A stretch of 64,000 nt of DNA from Sphingomonas sp. BAUL-RG-20F-R05-02 (GTDB taxonomy: Bacteria > Pseudomonadota > Alphaproteobacteria > Sphingomonadales > Sphingomonadaceae). Below, in pieces: positions 51,479-60,903 of this stretch; positions within the stretch are counted from its first letter, which is position 1; each line of letters opens with the position of its first letter. The position numbers were made by a program, and so were the translations under genes. The DNA lies in contig NZ_JAKNQH010000006.1 in the NCBI RefSeq assembly GCF_022662305.1, positions 1 to 64,000 on the forward strand. Reading direction: 5' to 3'. The notes under the pieces were generated by a model. That model had not been told where the DNA came from. It did not search any database and saw only the letters and a list, made by a program, of their open reading frames with translations.

Positions 51479-51492
51479 TGGTAGCGGTACCA
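51479..51492. promoter_or_regulatory. Candidate LacI/XylR-type operator before the TonB receptor
   Basis: TGGTAGCGGTACCA is palindromic in all but one of its seven base pairs and lies in the 286-bp divergent gap between sapC and the receptor, 137 bases before the receptor start. It resembles the 'TGGTAGCGCTAACA' box known for xylan-responsive LacI repressors in Xanthomonas (from memory), and similar sites lie at 63811 and 63899. Confidence 0.55.
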
Positions 51493-51628
51493 CCACTGCA
51501 ACAACGGAACTTGCCCCGCTGTCGCTGCTGCTGCTGAAACGCGGCGGTTTCGCCGGTGGTGCGGTAACATCCGGCAAAATGCCGGGCTAAAAACATGCCG
51601 ATTTAACGGCTTTGCACTGGAGGGGACG

Positions 51629-54600
51629 ATGAAAACATCAAAGATCTTTGCGCCTACGCGTTCGCGGGGCAAATTGCGGCTCGGACTGGCCGGTGCATCG
51701 AGCCTGATCGCGCTCGCGTTCATGGATCCTGCTGCCGCATTCGCGCAGGACACGGCACCGCAAGCGACGCCGGTACAGGATCCCGCCACCGCGCCACAGG
51801 CAGCAGTCGGCAGCGAACCGACCCAGACTGCAGCGAACCCGGTTGAACAGACCCAGCAGGACATCGTCGTCACCGGTTTGCGCGGTTCGCTCCAGCGCAA
51901 CCTCGACATCAAGCGCACCTCCGAAGGCGTCGTTGACGCGATCTCGTCTGAAGATATCGGCAAGTTCCCGGACTCGAACGTTGCAGCGTCGCTTCAGCGT
52001 CTGCCGGGCGTATCGATCCAGCGCAGTGGTGCGCGCGGCGAGCCGACCGGCATCACCGTTCGCGGCTTCGGCGGCGATTTCAACACCACGCTGTACGACG
52101 GCCGTCGCATCTCGACCGCGACCGGCGGACGCCAGATCGACTTCTCGACGGTGGGCTCCGATTTCGTCGGTCAGCTCAGTGTCTACAAGACGCCGGACGT
52201 GTCGGTATCGTCGAACTCGATCGGTGCGACCGTCGATATCTCGTTCCCGAAGCCGTTCGATCACCCGGGTTTCCGCATTGCGGGCAGCGCTTCGGGTTCG
52301 GTGCAGGATCGCTCCGGCAAGGTCGTGCCGACCGGCGGCCTGCTGCTGAGCGACACCTTTGCCAACGACACGCTCGGTGTTCTGGCTGATGTGATCTACA
52401 CGCGGCATGACACCACCAGCAACCGCGTCGGCGTGAACGGCTGGCCGGGCGGCTACTACGCGCCGTGCCAGCTTGCCGGCAGCACGGGCGATTGTGCCCC
52501 CGTTCCCAACGACGCCGCGCATGTGAATTCGCCCGCAGCGCAGAAACAGACGATCGTCGGCTTCTTCCCGCAGCAGTATACGTACGAGCAGGATTACACC
52601 AAGGACGAGCGCGTCGACGCGCGGATCGCGCTGCAGTGGCATCCGGCTGAGAACGTGATGCTGACGGTCGACGACAACTTCTCGCGCCAGACGGTCACCA
52701 CCGATGCGTACGGCGTCGGCATGTGGTTCAGCCAGGGTTCGCTGCGCAACGTCACGCTCGACAAGAACGGTCAGGCGACCAGCTTCATCCAGGCGGGCAC
52801 CCCGACCGACTTCGGTTCTGCCATCAACAAGTCGGTGTTGCAGACCAACCAGATCGGCGGCAACCTGAAGTGGGATGTCAACGAGCATCTCAACGTCAAT
52901 GCGGATGTCAGCTATGCACAGAGCTGGCTCAACCCGGACGGCAACATCGGGTCGCAGAACGGCGACATCGGCTATGGCGGCAATCTTGGCAACACTACCG
53001 GCCTGACGATCAACGGCAACAGCAACAGCGCGTTCCCGTCGTTGACCACCTACGGCCCGGCCGGCAACCAATCCGATTATGCCAATCAGTCGTTGATCGG
53101 CTCGCACGTCACCGTCAACCAGACTCAGCGCAACATCGATCGGCTCAAGCAGGGTCGCCTTACCGCGACCTGGAAACAGGACGACCTGACGCTGAAGATC
53201 GGCGGCCAGTACGTCGAGGACACGTACAACCTTCTCAACGAGAGCACCTTCACGAACAACTACTGGCAGGCTTACTCCGGTTACGGCGCGCCGTCGGGCC
53301 AGGGCGGCGGCGGCATCAATCCGCTACCGGCAAGCCTGTTCCAAGGCTCGATCAACACCAACGGCTTCATTCCCGGCTTCAAGGGATCGCTGCCGCCCTC
53401 GATCCTCAAGTACAGCCCGATCGCCTATCAGAACTTCCTGACCGGCCTCGGCAATCCACAGACGCAGAATGTCCCGGGCTTCAACTACTCGCAGGTGCCG
53501 GGCTTCACCGGCACGTTCGATCAGAAGATCGATCCGGCCAGCATTCAGCGGATCCAGGAGGAAACCTGGTCGCTGTTCTTCAACGCGTCGTTCCATACCG
53601 ACGTGGCCGGCATGCCGTTCAGCCTGAATGCCGGTGTCCGCAACGAGAATACGCACCTGACCTCGTCCGGTCAGGGTCAGTTGCCGTTGGTCATCAATCG
53701 CAGCCCGACCGACCCGACGTTGCTGTCGATCCCGAATCCTTCGGGCTACACGCCGGTGCAGAACATCACGACCCGCAACAATTATTCGTACTTGTTGCCA
53801 AGTCTTGATGCCAAGCTCAGCGTCACGGACAAGCTGATCCTGCGTATCGACGCCTCACGGACGCTGACCCGTCCGAACCTCGGCTTCCTGACACCGGTGC
53901 TCAGTGTCGGCAGCGGCCAGCGCGTCGGAGCGCTGACGGCGAGCGGCGGCAACCCCAATCTGAAGCCATATCTGTCGGATAACTTCGACGCGGCGGCGGA
54001 ATGGTACTACCAGCGCAACTCGTACTTCTCGGTCGACTTCTTCCTGAAGAACGTCAGCAACTTCATCGTTGGCGGCGTGACCAGGCAGGCGATTAACGGC
54101 GTTATCGATCCGACGACCGGGCAGCTCGCGAACTTCGCCGTTACCGCTCGCGTCAACGGCCCGGATGCGACCGTTCGCGGCGTGGAAGTGGCATGGCAGC
54201 AGGTGTTCGGAGACTCCGGCTTCGGCTTCAACGCCAACGCCACCTTCGTCGGCACGAACAAGCCGTATAACCCAGCCGACATCTCGCAAACCGGCTTTGC
54301 GGTTACCGGCCTGGCGAACTCGGCGAACTTCGTCGGTTTCTACGACAAGAACGGCTTCCAGTTCCGCGCCGCGGTCAACTGGCGTGACGAGTACCTGCTA
54401 CAGTTCGGTCAGAACCAGAACACCGGCCAGTTCGGTGCCGAGCCAACCTTCGTGAACGCGGCAACGCAGATCGATCTCAGCACCAGCTACGACATCACGC
54501 CGCACTTCAGCATCTTCGGCGAGGTTACCAACGTCAACAACGCGCAGCAGAGCACGCACGGCCGGTTCGCCAACCAGCTGCTCGACGTGTTCGATTACGG

Positions 54601-54637
54601 CCGGCGCTTCACCTTCGGCGGGCATTTCCGCTTCTAA
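51629..54637 (+). CDS. Large TonB-dependent receptor of the xylan locus
   Basis: A 1002-residue receptor. GGAGGGGAC precedes the ATG. A signal peptide (ending 'PAAAFAQ') and a Pro/Gln-rich linker lead to the TonB box 'QQDIVVTGLRGS'. The plug carries 'SEDIGKFPDSNVAASLQRLP', 'GVSIQRSGARGEPTGITVRG' and 'FSTVGSDFVGQLSVYKTPDV', the CirA-like type typical of carbohydrate uptake loci in Caulobacterales and Sphingomonadales. The barrel ends in 'RRFTFGGHFRF'. It should carry xylo-oligosaccharides over the outer membrane. A strong terminator follows, so the halogenase downstream may be expressed at a lower level. Confidence 0.95.
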   Translation: MKTSKIFAPTRSRGKLRLGLAGASSLIALAFMDPAAAFAQDTAPQATPVQDPATAPQAAVGSEPTQTAANPVEQTQQDIVVTGLRGSLQRNLDIKRTSEGVVDAISSEDIGKFPDSNVAASLQRLPGVSIQRSGARGEPTGITVRGFGGDFNTTLYDGRRISTATGGRQIDFSTVGSDFVGQLSVYKTPDVSVSSNSIGATVDISFPKPFDHPGFRIAGSASGSVQDRSGKVVPTGGLLLSDTFANDTLGVLADVIYTRHDTTSNRVGVNGWPGGYYAPCQLAGSTGDCAPVPNDAAHVNSPAAQKQTIVGFFPQQYTYEQDYTKDERVDARIALQWHPAENVMLTVDDNFSRQTVTTDAYGVGMWFSQGSLRNVTLDKNGQATSFIQAGTPTDFGSAINKSVLQTNQIGGNLKWDVNEHLNVNADVSYAQSWLNPDGNIGSQNGDIGYGGNLGNTTGLTINGNSNSAFPSLTTYGPAGNQSDYANQSLIGSHVTVNQTQRNIDRLKQGRLTATWKQDDLTLKIGGQYVEDTYNLLNESTFTNNYWQAYSGYGAPSGQGGGGINPLPASLFQGSINTNGFIPGFKGSLPPSILKYSPIAYQNFLTGLGNPQTQNVPGFNYSQVPGFTGTFDQKIDPASIQRIQEETWSLFFNASFHTDVAGMPFSLNAGVRNENTHLTSSGQGQLPLVINRSPTDPTLLSIPNPSGYTPVQNITTRNNYSYLLPSLDAKLSVTDKLILRIDASRTLTRPNLGFLTPVLSVGSGQRVGALTASGGNPNLKPYLSDNFDAAAEWYYQRNSYFSVDFFLKNVSNFIVGGVTRQAINGVIDPTTGQLANFAVTARVNGPDATVRGVEVAWQQVFGDSGFGFNANATFVGTNKPYNPADISQTGFAVTGLANSANFVGFYDKNGFQFRAAVNWRDEYLLQFGQNQNTGQFGAEPTFVNAATQIDLSTSYDITPHFSIFGEVTNVNNAQQSTHGRFANQLLDVFDYGRRFTFGGHFRF

Positions 54638-54652
54638 ACCGTTCCTCAACCT

Positions 54653-54684
54653 CGGGGGTGCCTATCCGGCACCCCCGTTTTTTT
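54653..54684 (+). terminator. Rho-independent terminator after the TonB receptor
   Basis: CGGGGGTGCC (54653-54662), five-base loop, GGCACCCCCG (54668-54677), followed by seven Ts. The ten-bp stem is perfect. It lies 16 bases after the receptor stop and ends 14 bases before the halogenase ATG. Confidence 0.92.
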
Positions 54685-54697
54685 GGTATCGGGGCTA

Positions 54698-56239
54698 ATG
54701 CAAAAGATCGAAAACATCGTGATCGTCGGCGGCGGTACGTCGGGCTGGCTCGCGGCCGGGATCATCGCCGCGCGGCATCAGGGCCGGATGCCGGCGGACT
54801 TCACCGTGACGCTGGTCGAGTCCCAGAACGTGCCGATCATCGGTGTCGGCGAAGGCACATGGCCGACGCTGCGCACCACGCTCGCCAAGATCGGCGTGTC
54901 CGAGACCGACTTCTTTCGTGAATGCAACGCCACGTTCAAGCAAGGCGCGCGCTTTGCAAAATGGACCACGGGCGAGGCAAACGAAGGCTATTACCACCCG
55001 CTGATGCTGCCGCAGGGCTTCCAACGGGTGAACATGGCGGCGCACTGGCTCGCCGACCATCATCATCAGAGTTTCTGTGACGCGGTGACCCCGCAAGGGC
55101 TGCTGTGCGACGACGGCCTCGCGCCGAAAACGATCGCCACGCCCGAATATGACGCGGTCGCCAACTACGCCTATCATCTCGACGCGGGCAAGTTCGCCGG
55201 CTTCCTGCAACGGCATTGCACCGAAAAGCTCGGCGTGCGCCACGTCCTCGCCGATGTCGGCCACGTTAATCAGGCGGAAAATGGCGATGTCACGGGCGTG
55301 GTCACCGAACAGGCAGGTGAAATCACCGGCGATCTGTTCGTCGACTGCACCGGCTTTTCCGCGCTGCTGATCGGCAAGACGCTGGGCGTGCCGTTCAAGA
55401 GCTGCGCCGACGTGCTGTTCTGCGACACCGCGCTTGCCATTCAGGTGCCGTATGAAAGCGAGGACGCACCGATCGCGTCGCATACCATTTCCACCGCGCA
55501 GACGGCGGGGTGGATCTGGGATATCGGCCTGCCCCACCGGCGCGGCACCGGGCATGTCTATTCGAGCAGCCATATTTCCGACGAGGACGCCGAGCGCGAA
55601 CTGCGCGCGTACCTCGGCCCAGTCGGTGAGAAGGCCGACATGCGCAAGATCAAGATCCGTGGCGGTCACCGCGAGACGTTCTGGAAGAACAACGTCGTCG
55701 CGGTCGGATTGGCGGCCGGGTTCCTAGAGCCGCTCGAAGCCTCCGCGATCGTGCTGATCGAACTGTCCGCCAAGCTGATCGCGGAGCAGATGCCGGTGTG
55801 CCGCGAGGTGATGGACATCATCGCCGCGCGCTTCAACGCCACCACGCATTACCGGTGGGGCCGGATCATCGATTTCCTCAAGCTGCATTACGTACTGACC
55901 AAGCGTACCGACAGCGACTTCTGGCGCGACAACGTGCGTGCGGACACCATTCCGGATCGGCTGCGCGACCTGATGACGCTTTGGAAATACCAGCCGCCGT
56001 GGTTCCACGACGAGTTCGACCGCATCGACGAGGTGTTCCCGGCGGCGAGCTACCAATATGTCCTCTACGGCATGCAGTTCGGGACCGAGGTGTCGCGCGC
56101 CGCACTCGCCGGCGAGGCACGGATGGCGGAACAGACCCGGCGCGAGGCGGCGGTGCAGACGCAGCGCATGCGTGCCGGCCTGCCCCGCCACCGCGACCTG
56201 ATCCGCCGGATCGTCGAACACGGCATGCCCGCCATCTGA
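54698..56239 (+). CDS. Flavin-dependent tryptophan halogenase-family protein
   Basis: A 513-residue protein of the PrnA/tryptophan-7-halogenase family. FAD is bound by 'IVGGGTSGWLAAGIIAA'. The catalytic lysine is predicted as Lys81 ('CNATFKQGARFAKWT'), and 'GLAAGFLEPLEASAIVLIE' holds the conserved glutamate. The WxWxIP signature appears as Trp272-Ile-Trp274-Asp-Ile276-Gly277, with Gly in place of Pro. Members next to TonB receptors in sphingomonads and Xanthomonas halogenate free indoles in vitro, but their natural substrate is unknown. The start is ATG 54698 just after the terminator; a TTG at 54683 would read inside it. Confidence 0.88.
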   Translation: MQKIENIVIVGGGTSGWLAAGIIAARHQGRMPADFTVTLVESQNVPIIGVGEGTWPTLRTTLAKIGVSETDFFRECNATFKQGARFAKWTTGEANEGYYHPLMLPQGFQRVNMAAHWLADHHHQSFCDAVTPQGLLCDDGLAPKTIATPEYDAVANYAYHLDAGKFAGFLQRHCTEKLGVRHVLADVGHVNQAENGDVTGVVTEQAGEITGDLFVDCTGFSALLIGKTLGVPFKSCADVLFCDTALAIQVPYESEDAPIASHTISTAQTAGWIWDIGLPHRRGTGHVYSSSHISDEDAERELRAYLGPVGEKADMRKIKIRGGHRETFWKNNVVAVGLAAGFLEPLEASAIVLIELSAKLIAEQMPVCREVMDIIAARFNATTHYRWGRIIDFLKLHYVLTKRTDSDFWRDNVRADTIPDRLRDLMTLWKYQPPWFHDEFDRIDEVFPAASYQYVLYGMQFGTEVSRAALAGEARMAEQTRREAAVQTQRMRAGLPRHRDLIRRIVEHGMPAI

Positions 56240-56268
56240 TCTTCTCCCCAGTGCGAACGAGGTACTTC

Positions 56269-58953
56269 ATGGCTCTTGCGAAGACACTCCTGCTGATCGG
56301 TGCAAGCCTCACCGCCGTGGCCGCGCAGGCCCAGACCGATCCAACGAGCGCACCCGCGCCGCAAGTCTCCGCCGTACGCGCCGAAGCCGACCGGATGGCG
56401 ACCGCGATGGTCGCGCGCATGACGTTGGCGGAAAAATACGATCAGTTGCTGAATGTCGCACCGGCGATCCCCCGGCTCGGCGTGCCGGCGTACAATTGGT
56501 GGACGGAATCGCTGCACGGCGCGATCGGCACGCTGCCGACCACCAACTTCCCCGAACCGATCGGCCTTGCCGCCACCTTTGACGCGCCGCTGGTGCATGA
56601 TGTCGCCGGCACGATCAGCACGGAGGTGCGCGCGCTCCATACGCTGCGCACGCAGACCGGCCGCACCGGACGGATCGGCACCGGGCTCGACACCTGGTCG
56701 CCCAACATCAACATATTTCGCGATCCGCGCTGGGGACGTGGCCAGGAAACCTATGGCGAGGACCCGTTCCTGACCGCGCACATGGGCGTCGCGTTCATCA
56801 CCGGGATGCAGGGGCCGAACGCCGATCTGCCCAACGTCATCGCCACGCCGAAGCATTTCGCGGTGCACAGTGGTCCGGAATCGACGCGGCACAAGGCCAA
56901 CGTGTTCGTCTCGCCGCACGACCTGGAAGACACCTACATGCCCGCCTTCCGCGCCGCGATCGTGGATGCGAAGGCCAATTCGATCATGTGCGCGTACAAC
57001 CGCATCGATGGGCAGCCGGCCTGCGCGAGCGATCTGTTGCTGAAGGATCACCTGCGCGGCGCGTGGGGGTTCCAGGGCTATGTCGTGTCGGACTGCGACG
57101 CGGTGAAGGACATCAGCGACAGCCACAAATACGCGCCCGACGGCGCTACGGCGGTGGCGGCGGCGGTCAAGGCCGGCGTCGACAACGAATGCCACACGCA
57201 GACGCTGAACGATACCGCAGGGCTAGAGGATCGTTACAAGGAGGCGGTGCAGCGCGGGCTGATTTCCGAAGGCGACATCGACCGGACGCTGGTCCGGCTG
57301 TTCTCCGCGCGCTACCGCAACGGCGACTTGCCCGGTCTGGCAGGGCGCACCGCCGGCGCGGTGCCGGTTAGCCAGATCGACACGCCCGAACATCGCGCGC
57401 TGGCGCTGGCCGCGTCCGAGAAGAGCCTCGTGCTGCTGAAGAACAATGGCGTGTTGCCGTTCAAGCAGGGCCTGCGCATCGCGGTGATCGGCCCGCTGGG
57501 GGATGCAACGCGTGTGCTGCGCGGCAATTATTCGTCCGAACTGTCCGCACCGCCGATCTCGGTCGTCGATGGCCTGAAGCAGGCAATGCCCGGCGCAACC
57601 GTGACGGTGGTGCCGTTCGGCAAATCCTTTACCGACGGTGACCGTGTACCGACCAGCGCACTGCGCACGCCGGACGGCAAGCCCGGCCTGCTCGCGCGCT
57701 ATTATAACCCGGTCGAGACCCCGCCCAAGCAGTTCGCACCAGGCACGTTCCGCGACGTCACCAAGGCGATGCGGTTCTCGACCAAGCCGATCGTCACGCG
57801 GCGCGAAGCGGACGTGTCCGGCGGCAATCTCGACCTCGCCAAAGTTTCCGACCACCATCGCACCGTTTGGACCGGGTTCCTCGTGCCGCCCGCAAGCGGT
57901 GCGTACCGGCTGGGCATGAATGGCTCGGGCAGCCTGATGTTCGACGGCAAGCCGCTTGTCGAAGCCGCGGGCTCGTATGGCAGTCTCGCCACCTTCAAGG
58001 ATGTGACGCTGGAAGCGGGCCGACGCTACCCGATCACCGTCACCACCGACGCGCATATCGGCGGCGGGGCGAACCTGGTGTGGAAGCGTATTTCTGCCAA
58101 TCCTGACGCGGACCTGCGCGCCGCCGCCGCCGATGCCGACGTGCTGGTGGCCGCGGTCGGCCTTACCTCCGATCTCGAGGCGGAGGAAACGCCGGTGAAG
58201 GTGCCGGGCTTCGAAGGTGGCGACAAGACCACGCTCGATCTGCCGCCCGACCAGCAGGCGATGCTCGAAGCCGCGAAGGCGACCGGCAAGCCGCTGGTGG
58301 TGGTGGCGATGAACGGCAGCCCGATCAATCTGTCGTGGGCGAAGGACAATGCCGCCGCGATCGTGGAGGCGTGGTATCCGGGCGAAGCCGGCGGTCTCGC
58401 GATCGGCAACGTCCTGTCGGGCAAGGTCAATCCGGGCGGGCGCCTGCCGCTGACCTTCTACAAGAGCCTCGCCGATCTGCCGCCGTTCGGGGATTACGAC
58501 ATGACCGGGCGGACCTACCGCTACTTCACCGGAACCCCGGTTTATCCGTTCGGCTATGGTCTCAGCTACACCAGCTTCGCGTATGCGCCGCTCGCGCTGA
58601 CGCCGGCGGCGGGCGGTGCCGAACAGGGCCTCGCCGTCGCCACCGAGGTGACCAACACCGGCAAGCGCGCAGGCGACGAAGTGGTGCAACTGTACCTCAG
58701 CTTCCCGGATGTGCCGGGTGCGCCCAAGGTCGCGCTGCGCGGGTACCAGCGCGTCACGCTGGCCCCTGGCGAGAAGCGGCAGGTGACGTTCACCCTCTCC
58801 CCGCGCGATCTCAGCGCGGTGAGCACGGATGGCACCCGCATGGTAATGGCCGGGCAATACCGCGTGCATATCGGCGGCGGCCAGCCGGGCACGGACGTGC
58901 CGGTACGCTCCGCGACGTTCAAGGCGGCGCAGTCCGCGCCACTGCCGCTGTAA
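56269..58953 (+). CDS. GH3 glycosidase with PA14 domain (beta-xylosidase/glucosidase)
   Basis: An 894-residue secreted GH3 enzyme. ATG at 56269 has GAGGT upstream and a signal peptide ending 'AVAAQAQ'; the longer frame only runs through the halogenase shadow. The catalytic nucleophile is predicted as Asp275 ('GYVVSDCDAVKDI'), with 'ATPKHFAVHSGPESTRHKAN' contributing substrate binding. The C-terminal domain carries a PA14-like insert (about 475-620) ('YYNPVETPPKQFAPGTFRDV', 'GAYRLGMNGSGSLMFDGKPL') and ends in a fibronectin-III-like domain. The organisation is that of beta-xylosidases acting on xylo-oligosaccharides. Confidence 0.92.
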   Translation: MALAKTLLLIGASLTAVAAQAQTDPTSAPAPQVSAVRAEADRMATAMVARMTLAEKYDQLLNVAPAIPRLGVPAYNWWTESLHGAIGTLPTTNFPEPIGLAATFDAPLVHDVAGTISTEVRALHTLRTQTGRTGRIGTGLDTWSPNINIFRDPRWGRGQETYGEDPFLTAHMGVAFITGMQGPNADLPNVIATPKHFAVHSGPESTRHKANVFVSPHDLEDTYMPAFRAAIVDAKANSIMCAYNRIDGQPACASDLLLKDHLRGAWGFQGYVVSDCDAVKDISDSHKYAPDGATAVAAAVKAGVDNECHTQTLNDTAGLEDRYKEAVQRGLISEGDIDRTLVRLFSARYRNGDLPGLAGRTAGAVPVSQIDTPEHRALALAASEKSLVLLKNNGVLPFKQGLRIAVIGPLGDATRVLRGNYSSELSAPPISVVDGLKQAMPGATVTVVPFGKSFTDGDRVPTSALRTPDGKPGLLARYYNPVETPPKQFAPGTFRDVTKAMRFSTKPIVTRREADVSGGNLDLAKVSDHHRTVWTGFLVPPASGAYRLGMNGSGSLMFDGKPLVEAAGSYGSLATFKDVTLEAGRRYPITVTTDAHIGGGANLVWKRISANPDADLRAAAADADVLVAAVGLTSDLEAEETPVKVPGFEGGDKTTLDLPPDQQAMLEAAKATGKPLVVVAMNGSPINLSWAKDNAAAIVEAWYPGEAGGLAIGNVLSGKVNPGGRLPLTFYKSLADLPPFGDYDMTGRTYRYFTGTPVYPFGYGLSYTSFAYAPLALTPAAGGAEQGLAVATEVTNTGKRAGDEVVQLYLSFPDVPGAPKVALRGYQRVTLAPGEKRQVTFTLSPRDLSAVSTDGTRMVMAGQYRVHIGGGQPGTDVPVRSATFKAAQSAPLPL

Positions 58954-58963
58954 GGGACTGTCG

Positions 58964-60895
58964 ATGCTGCGCACCATCCTCGCTGGCGTAAGCCTGCTCG
59001 CCCTCGCCGGTCCGGCGTTCGCCGCACCAAGCCCGAGCGGGCTGATCGGCGATCATGCCGTGCTCCAGCGCGGCAAGCCGATCGTGGTGCGCGGCACCGC
59101 CACACCGGACGAGACGGTGACGGTGGTGCTCGCCGGCCGGTCCGCACAAGCGCGCGCCGGGCGGGACGGCAGCTTTACCGCCACCCTGCCCGCGCTACCG
59201 GCGGGCGGCCCATACGACCTGTCGCTGATCGCGCCGAGCGGCACGACGCAGGTGCACGACGTGCTGGTCGGGGACGTGTTCCTGTGTTCGGGACAGAGCA
59301 ACATGGAGTTGCCGGTCGAACGTGCGCAGGACGCCGGCAGCGCGATCCACGGCCCGGCCGATGACCAGCTTCGCCTCGTCACCATCGCCAAGGTGACCGC
59401 ACCGGTCGCGCAGGACCATTTCGCGCAGGCGCCGGCCTGGGCGGTGGCGGGGCCGCAGAACATCGGCGGCTTCTCGGCGGCGTGTTTCTACATGGTTCGC
59501 GAACTGCGCGGGACGGCGAAGGTGCCGATCGGCGCGATCCATTCGAACTGGGGCGGCTCGTCGATTTCGGCGTGGATGGGCGATGATGCGCAGCGCGCCG
59601 CCGGGCGCGGCGCGCAGGCCGATCTGCTCAAGCTCTACGCGCGCGATCCCGCCGCCGCGATGCGGACCGCCGCCGCGACGTGGGAAACGTGGTGGCGCAC
59701 GCAAAGCGGCGATGCGCCCGGCCACGAACCATGGCAGCCGGATGCCGCGCTCGACTGGCAGGCGGTGCCGCGCACCGATTTCTACGAGAATTGGGGCGTG
59801 CCCGCGCTGCAAAGCTACCTCGGCATGTTGTGGTATCAGAAGACGGTTGATCTCACGCCCGAACAGGCGCGACAGGTCGCCACCATCGCGATCGGCCCGG
59901 CCGACGATGCCGACCGGGTGTGGATCAACGGCAAGCCGGTCGGTGGGCGTGGCGGCTGGGACGCGCGGGTCTATACCGTGCCGGCGGGAACGCTGGTGGC
60001 GGGTCGTAACGTCATCACCATCAACATCGAGAATGCGTATGCGACTGGCGGGCTGCCCGGCCCGGCCGAGGTGATGAAGCTGGGCTTCGGCGACGGCAGC
60101 AGCGTACCGATTGGCGACGGCTGGCGCTATGCGATCGCCAAGAAGGCCAGTGGCACCTCCCCGCGCGTGCCGTGGGATGACATCACCGGCGCGGGCACGA
60201 TCTACAACGCGATGATCGCGCCACTTGGCAGCATCGGGCTGGCGGGCGTGGCTTGGTATCAGGGCGAGTCCGACACCGACATCCCCGGTTACGACACGCG
60301 GCTTAAGGCGATGATGGCGGAGTGGCGTCGCCAGTTCGCCGCCCCCGACCTGCCGTTCGCGATCGTATCGCTGGCCGGGTTCGGCAAGCCTGCCATCGCA
60401 CCCGGCGAAAGCGGCTGGGCACGCGTCCGCGACGATCAGCGGCGGGTCGCGGAGGGCGACGGCCATGCCGCGCTCGCTATGGCGATCGACCTTGGCGATC
60501 CGCTCGACATCCATCCCGGCGAGAAGCACGAGATCGGCCGCCGCCTTGCCCGTGCGATGGCCAGCATCGCCTATGGAGCGACGCCGCCGCCTTCCGGCCC
60601 GCAGGCGGTGAGCGTCACGCGCGACGCCGCCGGGGGCGCGACTGTGACGTTCACGGGCGTGACAGGTGCGCTCCACACCCGCAGCGCCGCGCAGGCGACC
60701 GGGTTCGAACTCTGCGGCGACGCGGTGGGCACGTGCCGCTATGCCGCCGCCACCGCGAACGGCGCGCGCGTGACGCTGGCGGACGACGGCAAACCCGTGA
60801 CGCGCGTGCGCTACGCCTGGGCGGATTTCCCGGTCGTCAACCTCGTCGATGATGCCGCGCTGCCGGCCGGGCCGTTCGAGATGGCGGCGCGGTAA
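58964..60895 (+). CDS. Sialate O-acetylesterase-family carbohydrate esterase
   Basis: A 643-residue secreted SGNH esterase of the sialate O-acetylesterase family, with signal peptide ('LAGVSLLALAGPAFA'). Catalytic Ser is in 'VFLCSGQSNMELPVE', and other blocks are 'GAIHSNWGGSSISAWM', 'GVAWYQGESDTDIPGYDTRL' and 'DLGDPLDIHPGEKHEIGRRL' with the Asp-His pair. It has a beta-galactosidase-like jelly-roll insert in the middle ('IAIGPADDADRVWINGKPVG'). In a xylan locus it is expected to deacetylate xylo-oligosaccharides. It follows the GH3 gene by ten bases. Confidence 0.9.
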   Translation: MLRTILAGVSLLALAGPAFAAPSPSGLIGDHAVLQRGKPIVVRGTATPDETVTVVLAGRSAQARAGRDGSFTATLPALPAGGPYDLSLIAPSGTTQVHDVLVGDVFLCSGQSNMELPVERAQDAGSAIHGPADDQLRLVTIAKVTAPVAQDHFAQAPAWAVAGPQNIGGFSAACFYMVRELRGTAKVPIGAIHSNWGGSSISAWMGDDAQRAAGRGAQADLLKLYARDPAAAMRTAAATWETWWRTQSGDAPGHEPWQPDAALDWQAVPRTDFYENWGVPALQSYLGMLWYQKTVDLTPEQARQVATIAIGPADDADRVWINGKPVGGRGGWDARVYTVPAGTLVAGRNVITINIENAYATGGLPGPAEVMKLGFGDGSSVPIGDGWRYAIAKKASGTSPRVPWDDITGAGTIYNAMIAPLGSIGLAGVAWYQGESDTDIPGYDTRLKAMMAEWRRQFAAPDLPFAIVSLAGFGKPAIAPGESGWARVRDDQRRVAEGDGHAALAMAIDLGDPLDIHPGEKHEIGRRLARAMASIAYGATPPPSGPQAVSVTRDAAGGATVTFTGVTGALHTRSAAQATGFELCGDAVGTCRYAAATANGARVTLADDGKPVTRVRYAWADFPVVNLVDDAALPAGPFEMAAR

Positions 60896-60903
60896 CGCAG
60901 CGG

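Noticed and set aside
55798..56268. N-terminal extension of the GH3 frame
   Set aside because: It overlaps the halogenase gene in another frame; the signal peptide and ribosome-binding site mark ATG 56269 as the start.
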